Source: Acidobacteriota bacterium (GTDB lineage: Bacteria > Aquificota > Aquificia > Aquificales > Aquificaceae). Taken from it: DNA of 64,000 bases. Below the pieces are notes generated by a model. That model ran no database searches, was not told where the DNA came from, and was given only the letters and a program-made list of their open reading frames with translations. This document shows positions 1 to 8,419 of the stretch, piece by piece. The translations under genes and the position numbers were made by a program. Positions within the stretch are counted from its first letter, which is position 1. The number at the start of each line of letters is the position of its first letter. The stretch is taken from the NCBI GenBank assembly GCA_003696155.1, contig RFFP01000015.1, positions 34,061-98,060 of the forward strand. Direction: 5' to 3'.

Positions 1-582
1 CCTCAGCTTTTCGTTTACACTCTCCCTTAAGGTTATGTTAAGCTCATCGTAGTAGGATATCTCCTTTATGATTTCCTCCGACTGCTCTACAAACACCTCC
101 TTTCGTAGGTTTCTTATACGCCTACCAAGTATTTCCAACCTATCACCTATCCTATCTACCTCAATGTTCACAATCTGGGCAAATATGGCCTCAGGGAATT
201 GAAAACCCACTGGGGACCTCTCCATCCTCTTCTGGAATATCATTATGGTTGGTATGTCTCTGTATCTTATGCTCACCATGAACCTCCCCTTTATAAAGAA
301 GAGCACAGGTTCAACGCTTATGTCTTCCTTTTGTTGTATTACAAAGGATAGGTTCATGTATATGGCTTCCCCCTCTTCCTTATACTTACTGCTTATCTCT
401 ATATCACCAAAAACCTCACGGGGTGGCATTTCAAATCCAACGGCGCTTTTTAACCAATCTATCTCCGCATCGCTGGGTTTTTCTACGTCAAGCCATACTA
501 CAGACTCTCTCTTTATTTCACCAAAATGGTCAAGCCCGTACTTGCTAAGCCCCCTATCAAGGCTTGCATAGACATGTATCAT
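1..582 (-). CDS. corA: CorA-type Mg2+/divalent cation transporter, N-terminal part (cut by window edge)
   Basis: The reverse strand is open from an ATG at 582 to base 1 without a stop, giving the first 194 residues of a protein that continues outside the window. It begins MIHVYASLDRGLSKYG and reads as the alpha/beta cytoplasmic funnel domain and start of the long stalk helix of CorA (…RRIRNLRKEVFVEQSEE…). The diagnostic membrane motif GMN lies beyond the edge, so the family call rests on the soluble domain only. The gene starts 11 nt after the stop of the DUF3501 gene, so the two are probably co-transcribed. CorA forms a pentameric inner-membrane channel for Mg2+ (sometimes Co2+, Ni2+ or Zn2+). 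No clear Shine-Dalgarno sequence precedes the ATG, and a second ATG lies at 575 in another frame. Confidence 0.75.
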   Translation of the reverse strand, partial: MIHVYASLDRGLSKYGLDHFGEIKRESVVWLDVEKPSDAEIDWLKSAVGFEMPPREVFGDIEISSKYKEEGEAIYMNLSFVIQQKEDISVEPVLFFIKGRFMVSIRYRDIPTIMIFQKRMERSPVGFQFPEAIFAQIVNIEVDRIGDRLEILGRRIRNLRKEVFVEQSEEIIKEISYYDELNITLRESVNEKLR

Positions 583-593
583 AAAGGAGTATT

Positions 594-1181
594 TTAATCT
601 GAAGTAAGGTCCCTTATGAGCTGCTCTCTTACCTCCTCTGGGATGGTTGTAATTGCCCTGTAATTGGGATGGTTTATCTCCACCTTTATAGGCTCCCTCT
701 TGAAATCCTCCACCTGCTCATCGCTGAGCTTAACCTTCAAAAAGTGAACCACAGCTGCCTTACCGTATTCATAATCCTCTTTGCTTCTCTCGTCAGCAAC
801 TGCTCTCACCGTATGCTTGTTGCCTATATGAAAGTAAAGGTGATCATGTATGCCTACAAGTTGGGGAAGAAGTTTCTTTCTTTCGCTAGCCTCTGGTATT
901 TCTATAAACATAGTTATTGAAATTTCCCCTCTTTCTGGGATGAGCTCATTGTAAACATCTATCTCCTGCTGCACTTCCTCTTCTCTTACCATCCTCTCTG
1001 ACCTTATCATCTCCTGTATTTGAAACCATACGGTATCCCTGTTTTCAAAAACAAGATGGACCCATGGTTCTATGAAAACCCTTCTGTTTTTCTTCAGCTG
1101 TATTATCTCCTGAACCTTTTGAGGTCTTACCTTTTCGTACTCGTAGATGTTTAGTATCTCATCCCTTGTTATCTTTCTCAT
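594..1181 (-). CDS. DUF3501 family protein of unknown function
   Basis: A complete 195-residue soluble protein without a signal peptide or membrane segment. The stretch VFENRDTVWFQIQEM near residue 45, followed by EVQQEIDVYNELIPERGE, is characteristic of the DUF3501 family as I recall it; the biochemical role is not established. There is no cysteine-rich metal site. The start is well supported: AGGAGG lies just upstream and a textbook promoter (TTGACA, 17 nt, TATAAT) lies at 1240-1212, overlapping the end of hisC. The gene heads a short minus-strand transcript with corA downstream. Confidence 0.7.
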   Translation of the reverse strand: MRKITRDEILNIYEYEKVRPQKVQEIIQLKKNRRVFIEPWVHLVFENRDTVWFQIQEMIRSERMVREEEVQQEIDVYNELIPERGEISITMFIEIPEASERKKLLPQLVGIHDHLYFHIGNKHTVRAVADERSKEDYEYGKAAVVHFLKVKLSDEQVEDFKREPIKVEINHPNYRAITTIPEEVREQLIRDLTSD

Positions 1182-1211
1182 GTTGGCACCTCCTCTTTTT
1201 ATTATATGTTT

Positions 1212-1240
1212 ATTATATGCAAACTGTTCTCATTTGTCAA
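1212..1240 (-). promoter_or_regulatory. Sigma70-type promoter for the DUF3501-corA transcript
   Basis: On the minus strand TTGACA (1240-1235) is followed by a 17-nt spacer and TATAAT (1217-1212). A second TATAAT lies at 1206-1201 and an AGGAGG ribosome site follows. The -35 element overlaps the last codons of hisC. This is a consensus match by eye. Confidence 0.75.
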
Positions 1241-2292
1241 GCCATCTCCTTAAGCACTCCCTCAAGAGCCTCAAGAAAGGCATCGTTCTCCTCAGGCTTG
1301 CCTATACTAACCCTGAGACATCCTTCGAGCCCCTCCATATAGGAGAAGTTCCTTACTAAAACACCCTTTTCAATCAGCTTTTTATGCAGAAGGTCGGCTG
1401 GAATGTAAGTTCTGAAAAGTATGAAGTTGGCAGAGGATGGGAAGGGCTCTACCCCTTCCATACTCAGGAGCGCGGAGTATACTCTTTCCCTCTCCCTTAT
1501 GACCCTTTCCACCTCCTCCTCGATTAGAGGGTAAAATTCTGTCAGCATGAGCCTGGCTATTACCTGGGATGGGTAAGTTATATTAAAGGGAAGCCTTATC
1601 TTCTCTATATCCTTTATGACCTCCTCCTTACCTATCATTATCCCAACCCTTAGGCCTGCCATACCTATCTTGGATAGGGTACGCAGGACTACCGTATCCT
1701 CTCTTTCTAGGGCGTCTTTTAGAAAGGTTCTCTTAGAATAGTGAAAGTAAGCCTCGTCCAGCACAGTAAAGACACCCTGCGACCTTATGGAAACTATACT
1801 CTTCTCGCTGAAGAGGTTACCCGTTGGGTTGTTGGGGTAAGAAAAGTAAGCAAGAGCAGGTTTTTTTTCTTGTACAAGCCTTAGACTTTCTTCAAGGTCT
1901 ATGTCAAAGAAGCTATTCAGCCTTATTTCAACCCTTTCCCTTCCAAAGACCTGGGCAGATATACCGTACATGGAAAAGGTGGGCACCGGATAGAAAATCC
2001 CCCTGTTTTGGTCTCCTATGGCTACGGATAGATAGTATATGAGTTCATCAGAGCCATTCCCAAGCATGAGGTTTTCCGTTCTTACTCCGAACCTCTGCGC
2101 TACGACCTCCTTTAGCTCCTGTACCTGCGGGTCTGGATATCTGTTAAATGGGAGCTCGGATAAAACCTCGGCTATTCTCTTTCTTACATCCCCGGGGAAT
2201 TCTATGGAGAGCTCGTTGGAGGAGAGCTTTACCCTTGCAGAAGTCCTTTCTGTCTTATAGGCAGAAAGGGACTTTATCCTCGGGTTTACCAT
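1237..2292 (-). CDS. hisC: Histidinol-phosphate aminotransferase
   Basis: A 351-residue fold-type I PLP aminotransferase of the HisC group. It transfers an amino group from glutamate to imidazole-acetol phosphate in histidine synthesis. Visible family marks are the substrate and cofactor segment KLSSNE near residue 22, RYPDP, the SYPNNPTG motif, LDEAYFHY with the PLP-binding Asp and Tyr, and RTLSKIGMAGLRVG with the Schiff-base lysine near residue 208. The C-terminal R(V)SIGKPEEN segment closes the domain. Length is normal for the family. It follows a small gene at 2294-2533 with a 1-nt gap, so the two are co-transcribed. Other his genes are not nearby. Confidence 0.92.
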   Translation of the reverse strand: MVNPRIKSLSAYKTERTSARVKLSSNELSIEFPGDVRKRIAEVLSELPFNRYPDPQVQELKEVVAQRFGVRTENLMLGNGSDELIYYLSVAIGDQNRGIFYPVPTFSMYGISAQVFGRERVEIRLNSFFDIDLEESLRLVQEKKPALAYFSYPNNPTGNLFSEKSIVSIRSQGVFTVLDEAYFHYSKRTFLKDALEREDTVVLRTLSKIGMAGLRVGIMIGKEEVIKDIEKIRLPFNITYPSQVIARLMLTEFYPLIEEEVERVIRERERVYSALLSMEGVEPFPSSANFILFRTYIPADLLHKKLIEKGVLVRNFSYMEGLEGCLRVSIGKPEENDAFLEALEGVLKEMA

Positions 2293-2293
2293 A

Positions 2294-2533
2294 CTATCCC
2301 TGTGGGCTCTCTTCCTCTACTTCTTCCTCCTCCTCACCCCTGCCAAGGTAGAGCTCCAGCTCCGCAACGGTGGACTCCATAAGTTTGTCTTCTAGTATGC
2401 CCTTTATGAGTCTGTTAAGCTTCCTTTCATCCCCCATAGCTATACCATTCAGAACGTAGTATAGCCTTTTGGGTAGTGAAAGAGCCACTCTTTTATATCT
2501 TGGACCACCCTTTTTTCTTGCCTTTCTTGCCAT
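2294..2533 (-). CDS. Small basic/acidic protein, unknown
   Basis: A 79-residue protein with a very basic N-terminus (MARKARKKGGPRYKRVALSLP) and an acidic tail (GRGEEEEEVEEE). The middle part, with VALSLPKRLYYVLNGIAMGDERKLNRLIKGIL, resembles a ribbon-helix-helix DNA-binding unit, but this is inference and I do not recognise the family. Two in-frame ATGs exist at 2539 and 2533; AGGAGG ends 7 nt before the second and only 1 nt before the first, so 2533 is preferred. It sits directly upstream of hisC. Confidence 0.6.
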   Translation of the reverse strand: MARKARKKGGPRYKRVALSLPKRLYYVLNGIAMGDERKLNRLIKGILEDKLMESTVAELELYLGRGEEEEEVEEESPQG

Positions 2534-2561
2534 TTTCATACCTCCTCTTTTATATGTTCTT

Positions 2562-2571
2562 TAAAATTATA
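2562..2571. promoter_or_regulatory. Shared palindromic -10 region of a divergent gene pair
   Basis: TAAAATTATA contains TAAAAT on the plus strand, 6 nt before the ATG at 2574, and TATAAT on the minus strand upstream of the small gene starting at 2533. Identical sequence serves another divergent pair at 19810-19819. No -35 element was identified with confidence. Confidence 0.45.
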
Positions 2572-2573
2572 TC

Positions 2574-3284
2574 ATGCTTATCGCTATGCTATTAGTTATC
2601 TTAATGACTTCAATCATAGAAGGCAAAAACTTATTTCCACAGGATGCTGATGTTTTATTTATTACGGAAGAGCATACGAGTAAAGAAGACCATAGGTTCC
2701 AACTTGAGATGATTAAACTCCTTTATGAAAAGCATAAAAGGGTTGTGATAGCTATGGAGATGTTTCAGCAAAGCTTTCAAGGAGTTTTAGACAAATATGT
2801 AAGCTGTGAAATAGAAGAGGAGGAAATGTTAAGAAGGACAGAATATAGTAAGAGATGGGGCTATGATCCAGAACTCTACAGAGATATATGGAGGTTTGCA
2901 AAGGAAAAGGGTATAAGAATCTTCGCCATAAACTTGCCATCGGAACTGTTGCAGGCCATAAGGTCCAACGGCCTGAAAGACACCAAAAGTCCAATGATTC
3001 CACAACCAATAATATCACAGACAGAAAAAGAGAGGGAAAGACTGCGACAGGTGCTCAAGAATCATCCAAAGGTTGATGAGGAACGTTTCTTTGATGTGCA
3101 GAATGCTTGGGATAACGGCATGGCCCTGGCCATCGCAAGGATTTTAGAAAGTTATCCTGAGTACAAGGTGGTGGTTTTACTCGGAAGGGGCCATGCGGAG
3201 GATTACGATGAAGGGGTGCCAAGAAGGTTGAGAGCTTTAAGGCCCAACGTGAGGATGGTAATACTGCGGAGGGAAGGCTCCTAG
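2574..3284 (+). CDS. ChaN-like (haem-binding uptake, DUF399) family protein
   Basis: A 236-residue protein with a hydrophobic N-terminus (MLIAMLLVILMTSII) that could be a signal peptide or anchor; no lipobox cysteine is visible. The body matches the ChaN-like family: an N-terminal E-H segment (FITEEHTSKEDHRFQLEM), AMEMFQQ about residue 60, a Y/W-rich middle and the C-terminal VVVLLGRGHAEDYDEGVPRRL. ChaN homologues bind haem and have been linked to iron uptake; the first glycine of the usual GE-H motif is Thr here. The gene appears leaderless, with a TAAAAT box 6 nt before the ATG. Its stop codon shares the CTAG tetramer with the convergent recR gene. Confidence 0.7.
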   Translation: MLIAMLLVILMTSIIEGKNLFPQDADVLFITEEHTSKEDHRFQLEMIKLLYEKHKRVVIAMEMFQQSFQGVLDKYVSCEIEEEEMLRRTEYSKRWGYDPELYRDIWRFAKEKGIRIFAINLPSELLQAIRSNGLKDTKSPMIPQPIISQTEKERERLRQVLKNHPKVDEERFFDVQNAWDNGMALAIARILESYPEYKVVVLLGRGHAEDYDEGVPRRLRALRPNVRMVILRREGS

Positions 3285-3895
3285 AGGGATTTCCTATTTT
3301 CAATGGATTTTTCAAGGGACAGTTCATCCGCAAGCTCAATCATGGAGCCAAACTGAAGGCCATAAGATATGCGGGTTATCTTTACATTGGGAAAGCGTTT
3401 TCTTATGAGCTTTGCAAGATAGTTGGCGGTAGCCTCACCCTCAAGGTTGGGATTGGTTGCCAGTATAACTTCCTTTACCGTGTACCTCTCAATTCTATCC
3501 ATAAGGGGTTCTATGTTTAAGTCTTTGGGGGACACGCCTTCGAGGGGTGCAATCCTACCACCGAGCACATGGTATACGCCCGTATACCTCTCAAGCCTCT
3601 CTATGGCAAAAGCATCTTGAGATTCCTCCACCACACATATGAATCTTCTGTTTCTCTTGGAGTCTGCGCACACTTTACACAGCTCCTCCTCCGTGTAAAG
3701 CCCGCACTCGGAGCACGGTCTTATCTTCTGGCTCACAACTCGGAGGGCATCCACGAGGGATAGCCTATCCTCCTGTTTAAGTTTAAGGAGGTTGTAAAGA
3801 AACCTCATAGCCCCTCTCTCACCGTATGTTGGTATCTGGGTAAGCCTCTGAAGGGACTCTTTTATGGATGGTGGGACAACCTCTTCGAAGGACAT
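3281..3895 (-). CDS. recR: Recombination mediator RecR
   Basis: A 204-residue RecR. It loads RecA with RecF/RecO in gap repair. The order of domains is a helix-hairpin-helix at the N-terminus (LTQIPTYGERGAMRFLYNLL), the four-cysteine zinc site CSECGLYTEEELCKVC near residues 56-71, and a Toprim domain beginning FICVVEESQDAFAIERL, followed by the Walker-like C-terminal region. It lies 7 nt downstream of gcvPA. A TAATAA box lies close before its ATG, so it may also have its own start. Confidence 0.93.
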   Translation of the reverse strand: MSFEEVVPPSIKESLQRLTQIPTYGERGAMRFLYNLLKLKQEDRLSLVDALRVVSQKIRPCSECGLYTEEELCKVCADSKRNRRFICVVEESQDAFAIERLERYTGVYHVLGGRIAPLEGVSPKDLNIEPLMDRIERYTVKEVILATNPNLEGEATANYLAKLIRKRFPNVKITRISYGLQFGSMIELADELSLEKSIENRKSL

Positions 3896-3902
3896 TGTAT
3901 TA

Positions 3903-5228
3903 TTATGCCACCTTAAGGGAAGCTATTTTCTTTAAAAGACCGTCCAGCTCATCCCTGGTTCTCTTTTCGGTAACCGCAAGCAGGGTTGTATCCTTATATC
4001 CGAAGTTCTTTAGCAAGACCCCAAAGAGTATGCCCTCCCTAAGAAGGGTTTTGTGTAAATCCTCCATGTTGGGGTGTTTTACGGGAAACTCCCACAGATG
4101 CTTACCTGCAAAAACCTCAGAGAAGCCCATTCTTAGCAGCTCTCTTTTCATATACATGGCCTTGGAAAGGCTATGCAGAGCAACCTCCCTTAAGCCTTCT
4201 TTACCAAGCAGAACCATGTAAAGGAGGTTAGCAAGTGCAGTAAGGTTTTGATTGGTGCATATGTTAGAGGTAGCCCTCTCCCTTCTGATGTGCTGCTCCC
4301 TTGCCTGAAGTATGAGCGTAAAGGCCCTTTTCCCCTCTATATCCTCACCAAGCCCCACAATCCTTCCTGGCATCTTCCTAACATACCTCTCTCTTGTGGC
4401 AAAGAAGCCAGCGTACGGACCCCCAAAGTTGAGGGGAAGGCCCATCTGCTGACCCTCGCCAACCACCACATCAGCATCAAAATCCCCCGGCGGCTTTAGG
4501 ACCGAAAGCGCTATAGGGTCCGCAACCACCACAAGGGGCACCTCGTACATGTTCTTTAGCTTTGCTATATCCTCCAGGGGTTCTAGATAACCCAAAAAGT
4601 TGGGATACTGAACCCCAATAGCGTGCGTCTGTCCGTCCTTTAAAAGCTCCTCAAGGCGGTTCAGGTCTGTGTGCCCATCTTGGTCAATGGGACAGTAAAC
4701 TATCTCATCGCCATAACCTAATAGATAGGTTTCTACCACCCGTGCGTAAAGTGGGTTTACACCCCTTGAAAGCACTACCCTTTTACCTTTATCCTTTATG
4801 GCCCTTGCCATGAGAATACCTTCTGCAAGGGCACTCGCCCCATCGTATAGACTTGCGTTAGCAACTTCCATACCAGTAAGCTCACATATAAGGCTCTGAT
4901 ATTCAAAGAGGGCCTGTAGAGTCCCCTGGGAAGCCTCCGGTTGATAGGGAGTATAGGCTGTTAGGAACTCCCCTCTGTTTAATAATTGCCATAAGGCCGA
5001 CGGTATTATCCTGTCATAAGCACCAAAACCGGCAAGACATAAGAGTTCCCTATTTACCCTGCTTGCCTTGCCAAAGTATCTCCTTAATTCTTCCTCGCTC
5101 TTTGGCTCCGGGAGTTTAGGTTTTGAAAGGAGAGATGGGTCTATATGAGAAAAGAGATCCTCTAAAGTCTCGAGCCCCAAAAAGCTGAGTATGTCTCTCC
5201 TTTCTTCCTCTGAATGGGGTATGTACAT
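3903..5228 (-). CDS. gcvPA: Glycine dehydrogenase (decarboxylating) subunit 1, P-protein A
   Basis: A 441-residue alpha subunit of the two-subunit P-protein of the glycine cleavage system, which decarboxylates glycine and passes the aminomethyl group to lipoyl-GcvH. It reads as the N-terminal half of P-protein: MYIPHSEEERRDILSFLG, the AYTPYQPEASQGTLQALFEYQ region, VVGEGQQMGLPLNFGGPYAGFFA and the C-terminal TSNICTNQNLTALA. The PLP lysine is on the partner subunit GcvPB, which is not in this window, and neither is GcvT. The start ATG overlaps the end of gcvH, so expression is coupled. In an autotroph the system may also supply one-carbon units or run toward glycine. Confidence 0.93.
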   Translation of the reverse strand: MYIPHSEEERRDILSFLGLETLEDLFSHIDPSLLSKPKLPEPKSEEELRRYFGKASRVNRELLCLAGFGAYDRIIPSALWQLLNRGEFLTAYTPYQPEASQGTLQALFEYQSLICELTGMEVANASLYDGASALAEGILMARAIKDKGKRVVLSRGVNPLYARVVETYLLGYGDEIVYCPIDQDGHTDLNRLEELLKDGQTHAIGVQYPNFLGYLEPLEDIAKLKNMYEVPLVVVADPIALSVLKPPGDFDADVVVGEGQQMGLPLNFGGPYAGFFATRERYVRKMPGRIVGLGEDIEGKRAFTLILQAREQHIRRERATSNICTNQNLTALANLLYMVLLGKEGLREVALHSLSKAMYMKRELLRMGFSEVFAGKHLWEFPVKHPNMEDLHKTLLREGILFGVLLKNFGYKDTTLLAVTEKRTRDELDGLLKKIASLKVA

Positions 5229-5758
5229 TAACGTTCCCTTTCCTCGTAGCCCAGCTCCTCCTCCGGAAGGGCTTCTAGGGACTCTTCCACACCTTCGCTA
5301 AGCTCTTCCTCTGGAAGGTTTAGCCTAACAGTTTCTCCTTTCTCGTCTTTTATGACTTCCACAAGCAATTGGGCGTAGTCCTGGGCAGGCATGAGGTCTT
5401 CCACTTCCATGGGGTCGGAGAGCTCTATCACCGCAATCCAACCATCTTCGTAAGGTGATTCATTTACAAGGTGGGGCTCGTCGTTTAGAACCTCGTTAAC
5501 CTCAACCACAACACCCGATAGAGGTGCGTATATGGGCGACACGCTCTTGACCGATTCTATGTTCGCCACAGCATCACCGCTTTCATAGCTTTCCCCCACC
5601 GATGGTAGGTCCACATAAACCACATCACCTAGCTCCTTTTGAGCATAGTCTGTTATGCCTATCCAAGCTTTGTTCCCCCTTATAAGAGCCCATTCATGCT
5701 CCTTTGTGTAGTACCTATCCCCTTTGACTATGTACTTACCAACCATTATGTCTTCCAT
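5228..5758 (-). CDS. gcvH: Glycine cleavage system H protein with acidic C-terminal extension
   Basis: A 176-residue lipoyl carrier protein. The GcvH core ends near residue 140: HEWALI, DYAQKELGDVVYVDLP and the lipoyl site IESVKSVSPIYAP, with Lys71 the expected lipoylated residue. Then follows an unusual acidic tail of about 35 residues (…EEELSEGVEESLEALPEEELG…) that is not part of ordinary GcvH. The start at 5758 has AGGAGG 6 nt upstream. It is the first gene of gcvH-gcvPA-recR on the minus strand. Confidence 0.92.
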   Translation of the reverse strand: MEDIMVGKYIVKGDRYYTKEHEWALIRGNKAWIGITDYAQKELGDVVYVDLPSVGESYESGDAVANIESVKSVSPIYAPLSGVVVEVNEVLNDEPHLVNESPYEDGWIAVIELSDPMEVEDLMPAQDYAQLLVEVIKDEKGETVRLNLPEEELSEGVEESLEALPEEELGYEERER

Positions 5759-5769
5759 AGCATGCCTCC

Positions 5770-6252
5770 TTATAACGTTTCATACTCTATCCCATAGTCT
5801 CCCTTTAATCTTTCTATGACATTCAAAAAATCCACCTCTTCACCGATGTAGCCCTCAATGGTTCTTATAAGATAATCAAGGTCCACCAGCCTGAAAAGTG
5901 CCACTCCTTTCCACTTACTGTTAATAGCGTATATGATATTCTTTCTTCTCTTACTTATAAACTCCTTTAACTTATCGTTGCTTAACTCCTCTGCTGCATT
6001 TAACACCAAAACATCGTTGCCCCTAAGCTTTCTAAGACCTTTGTATATGCCGTAAAGTAGCGTTCCTTTGTCATTCCTTATAAAAACAAGGTCCGGGAAA
6101 AGGTCAATGAGGTTCTTCATCTCCGAGGTTATAACCGCATAGATACTGTCTGGCCCTATAAGCCTCTTTAAGGTGCTTACCTTATTAGAGAGCTTTTGCA
6201 CCCAGTCTTTTTCCTGTATTAGTTTGGAATGAAGCACAAGAAGCGCCTTCAT
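5770..6252 (-). CDS. Unknown protein, possibly a degenerate MobA-like nucleotidyltransferase fold
   Basis: A 160-residue soluble protein I do not recognise with certainty. The order of strands and the segments IYAVITSEMKNLIDLFPDLVFIRND and GIYKGLRKLRGNDVLVLNAAEEL recall the MobA/NTP-transferase fold (…G.D.VLVLN.D.P…), but the nucleotide-binding LxGG motif at the N-terminus is missing (MKALLVLHSKLIQEKDW). It may be a non-catalytic relative, or the likeness may be chance. It ends 11 nt before gcvH and starts divergently from ino1; a TATAAT lies 11 nt before its ATG. Confidence 0.5.
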   Translation of the reverse strand: MKALLVLHSKLIQEKDWVQKLSNKVSTLKRLIGPDSIYAVITSEMKNLIDLFPDLVFIRNDKGTLLYGIYKGLRKLRGNDVLVLNAAEELSNDKLKEFISKRRKNIIYAINSKWKGVALFRLVDLDYLIRTIEGYIGEEVDFLNVIERLKGDYGIEYETL

Positions 6253-6257
6253 ACTGC

Positions 6258-6269
6258 TATAATATTATA
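6258..6269. promoter_or_regulatory. Back-to-back -10 elements of a divergent pair
   Basis: TATAATATTATA is symmetric. It gives TATAAT on the plus strand (6258-6263), upstream of ino1, and TATAAT on the minus strand (6269-6264), 11 nt before the gene at 6252. The ino1 side leaves room for a short leader with GGAGG at 6279-6283. Confidence 0.5.
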
Positions 6270-6288
6270 AGCTTCTTCGGAGGTTAAA

Positions 6289-7389
6289 ATGTCAAAGATA
6301 AGATTGGCAATAGCGGGCGTTGGAAACTGTGCAAGTAGTCTAATCCAAGGGATTTATTACTATGCGAGGAAGAGAGAAGAGGTTAGCGGTTTGATGTTTG
6401 AAGACGTGGGCGGCTACAAGCCGTGGGATATTGAAGTTGTGGCAGCCTGGGACATAGACGAGAGGAAGGTTGGGAAAGATGTAGCTGAAGCTATATTTTC
6501 AGAGCCAAACTGTACGGCGGTCTTTGAGCCTAGCGTTCCAAAGACGGGTGTTAGGGTAAGGATGGGCAAGGTTCTTGACGGCTATGCAAGCCATATGGCC
6601 AATTACCCACCGGAGAGAAGCTTTGTTCTGGCAAGAGAAAAAGAGGACGAGCTTGAGGACGTGGTCAGGGTTTTAAAGGAATCAGGGGCAGAGGTTCTGA
6701 TAAACTACGTTCCCGTTGGTTCTGAAGAGGCAGCAAGGTTTTATGCGGAAGCATGCCTAAGGGCTGGCGTGTCCTTTATAAACGGCATGCCCACCTTCAT
6801 AGTCTCCGACCCACAGTGGGCAAAGAGGTTTGAAGAGGAGGGTATACCTGCTGTAGGAGACGATATAAAGTCTCAGGTTGGAGCGACCATAGTTCACAGG
6901 ACTTTGGTACAACTTTTCCTCGAGAGGGGCGTAAAGATAGACAGGACCTACCAACTGAACTTCGGCGGTAACACAGACTTTCTTAACATGTTAGAAAGGG
7001 ATAGACTAAGAACAAAGAAGATATCAAAGACACAGGCCGTCTCTTCCCTTATACCTTATCAGATGGACCCCTTTAGCATACACATAGGACCTTCCGACTG
7101 GGTTCCGTGGCTAAAGGATAGGAAGATAGCCTACATCAGGATAGAAGGTAGGCTTTTCGGCGATGTACCCATGTACGTGGAACTAAAGCTTGACGTGGAG
7201 GATTCTCCCAACAGCGCAGGTTCTATGATAGATGCTATAAGGTGTTGCAAGCTTGCCAGGGATAGGGGTATAGCAGGACCTCTCTACTCCATAAGCGCTT
7301 ACACCATGAAACACCCACCTGTCCAGTATCCCGACTGGCAGGCGAGGAAAATGGTAGAAGAGTTCATAAGTGGAGAGCGCGAAAGGTAG
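6289..7389 (+). CDS. ino1: Myo-inositol-1-phosphate synthase
   Basis: A 366-residue NAD-dependent enzyme that turns glucose-6-phosphate into inositol-1-phosphate. Motifs of the prokaryotic family are visible: [15 protein letters not shown] (NAD-binding loop, residues 8-22), [22 protein letters not shown], the segment [15 protein letters not shown] with the catalytic lysines, and [12 protein letters not shown]. The role is probably inositol lipids or compatible solutes; Aquifex species are known to contain phosphatidylinositol, so a lipid role is plausible inference. The start has GGAGG 5 nt upstream. The gene's 3' end overlaps waaA by 20 nt. Confidence 0.92.
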   Translation: MSKIRLAIAGVGNCASSLIQGIYYYARKREEVSGLMFEDVGGYKPWDIEVVAAWDIDERKVGKDVAEAIFSEPNCTAVFEPSVPKTGVRVRMGKVLDGYASHMANYPPERSFVLAREKEDELEDVVRVLKESGAEVLINYVPVGSEEAARFYAEACLRAGVSFINGMPTFIVSDPQWAKRFEEEGIPAVGDDIKSQVGATIVHRTLVQLFLERGVKIDRTYQLNFGGNTDFLNMLERDRLRTKKISKTQAVSSLIPYQMDPFSIHIGPSDWVPWLKDRKIAYIRIEGRLFGDVPMYVELKLDVEDSPNSAGSMIDAIRCCKLARDRGIAGPLYSISAYTMKHPPVQYPDWQARKMVEEFISGERER

Positions 7390-8419
7390 CCTGTGGTTTC
7401 ATGTTGCAAGCGTAGGGGAATTTAACACTGCCAAACCCATACTTAAATGGCTCCAGAAAAGATACAAGATAGTCTTAACTTACTTCTCCCCGAGGGCAAA
7501 GGAGTACATAAGCAAACAGGAGGGTTATTACCATAGTTTAGAGAGGCTCCCTCTGGACCTTCCTACTACAATTAGGTCCTTTGAAAGAAGGATAGAACCG
7601 CTTGCCATAATGGTTATGGAAAGGGAACTTTGGCCATCACTGCTACTTTTTACACGTTCTCCAAAGGTTTGGCTCAACGCCTACTCCAGGGGAGGCTTAA
7701 GGGAGAGGCTCCTAAGTAAAAGGTTTGAGCTGATACTCACAAAAGGGCAGAAGGATAGGGAAAGGCTCCTATCCTACGGTTGCAGGCATGTTGCAGTATG
7801 TGGAAATCTCAAGTTTGTCCTTGAGGAACCCCCACCAACAGGCTTGAGGTTAAGTCCTTCTAAAGTTATCCTTGCAGGTAGCACCCATCCTGGGGAAGAG
7901 GAGCTCCTTAGATGGGTATTTACAAGGCTTAGAGAAGAGTTCAAAGACCTAAGGCTTATAGTAGCACCTAGGCATACGGCAAGGGCTATGGAAGTCTTCC
8001 AGATCTTTGAGGGCTTCAGAAGGTCATTAAGAAGCAAAGAGGAAGAAGACTGGGACATTCTCGTGGTTGACACCTTAGGAGAGCTCTTCTCCATATACCG
8101 ACATGCCACGGTGGCCTTCGTGGGGGGCACCTTTGTACCCGTTGGTGGGCATAACATCTTAGAACCTGCCTACTTTGGCAAGCCTGTAGTCTATGGACCT
8201 TACACCCAAAAGGTGGAAGACATGAGAGAGTTTCTCGAAGATGCAAACCTTGGCTTTCAGGTGAAGGATGGAGAAGAGCTTTACAGAACTTTAAAAGCAC
8301 TGCTAAAAGAAAAAAAATCGTGCATAAGTCACAACCTAAAGGAGTACTCTGAAAGGATAATGTCCTGCTATCTTGCCCATCTAGAAGGATTTCTTGAGAG
8401 ATATAATACTAAGGAATGA
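7370..8419 (+). CDS. waaA: 3-deoxy-D-manno-octulosonic acid (Kdo) transferase, short Aquificales form
   Basis: A 349-residue GT-B glycosyltransferase that adds Kdo to lipid A precursor. It starts at a GTG inside ino1 with an in-frame stop immediately before, so no longer form is possible. It lacks the N-terminal membrane anchor of proteobacterial KdtA and closely resembles the compact Aquifex aeolicus enzyme. [11 protein letters not shown] places the catalytic base at Glu17, [11 protein letters not shown] follows, and the C-terminal domain has [37 protein letters not shown] and a terminal helix. Downstream secD overlaps it by 4 nt. Confidence 0.93.
   Translation: MESAKGSLWFHVASVGEFNTAKPILKWLQKRYKIVLTYFSPRAKEYISKQEGYYHSLERLPLDLPTTIRSFERRIEPLAIMVMERELWPSLLLFTRSPKVWLNAYSRGGLRERLLSKRFELILTKGQKDRERLLSYGCRHVAVCGNLKFVLEEPPPTGLRLSPSKVILAGSTHPGEEELLRWVFTRLREEFKDLRLIVAPRHTARAMEVFQIFEGFRRSLRSKEEEDWDILVVDTLGELFSIYRHATVAFVGGTFVPVGGHNILEPAYFGKPVVYGPYTQKVEDMREFLEDANLGFQVKDGEELYRTLKALLKEKKSCISHNLKEYSERIMSCYLAHLEGFLERYNTKE

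Noticed and set aside
7774..8157. Minus-strand open frame (127 codons) within waaA
   Set aside because: Antisense to a conserved glycosyltransferase domain, Ser/Thr/Leu-rich nonsense.
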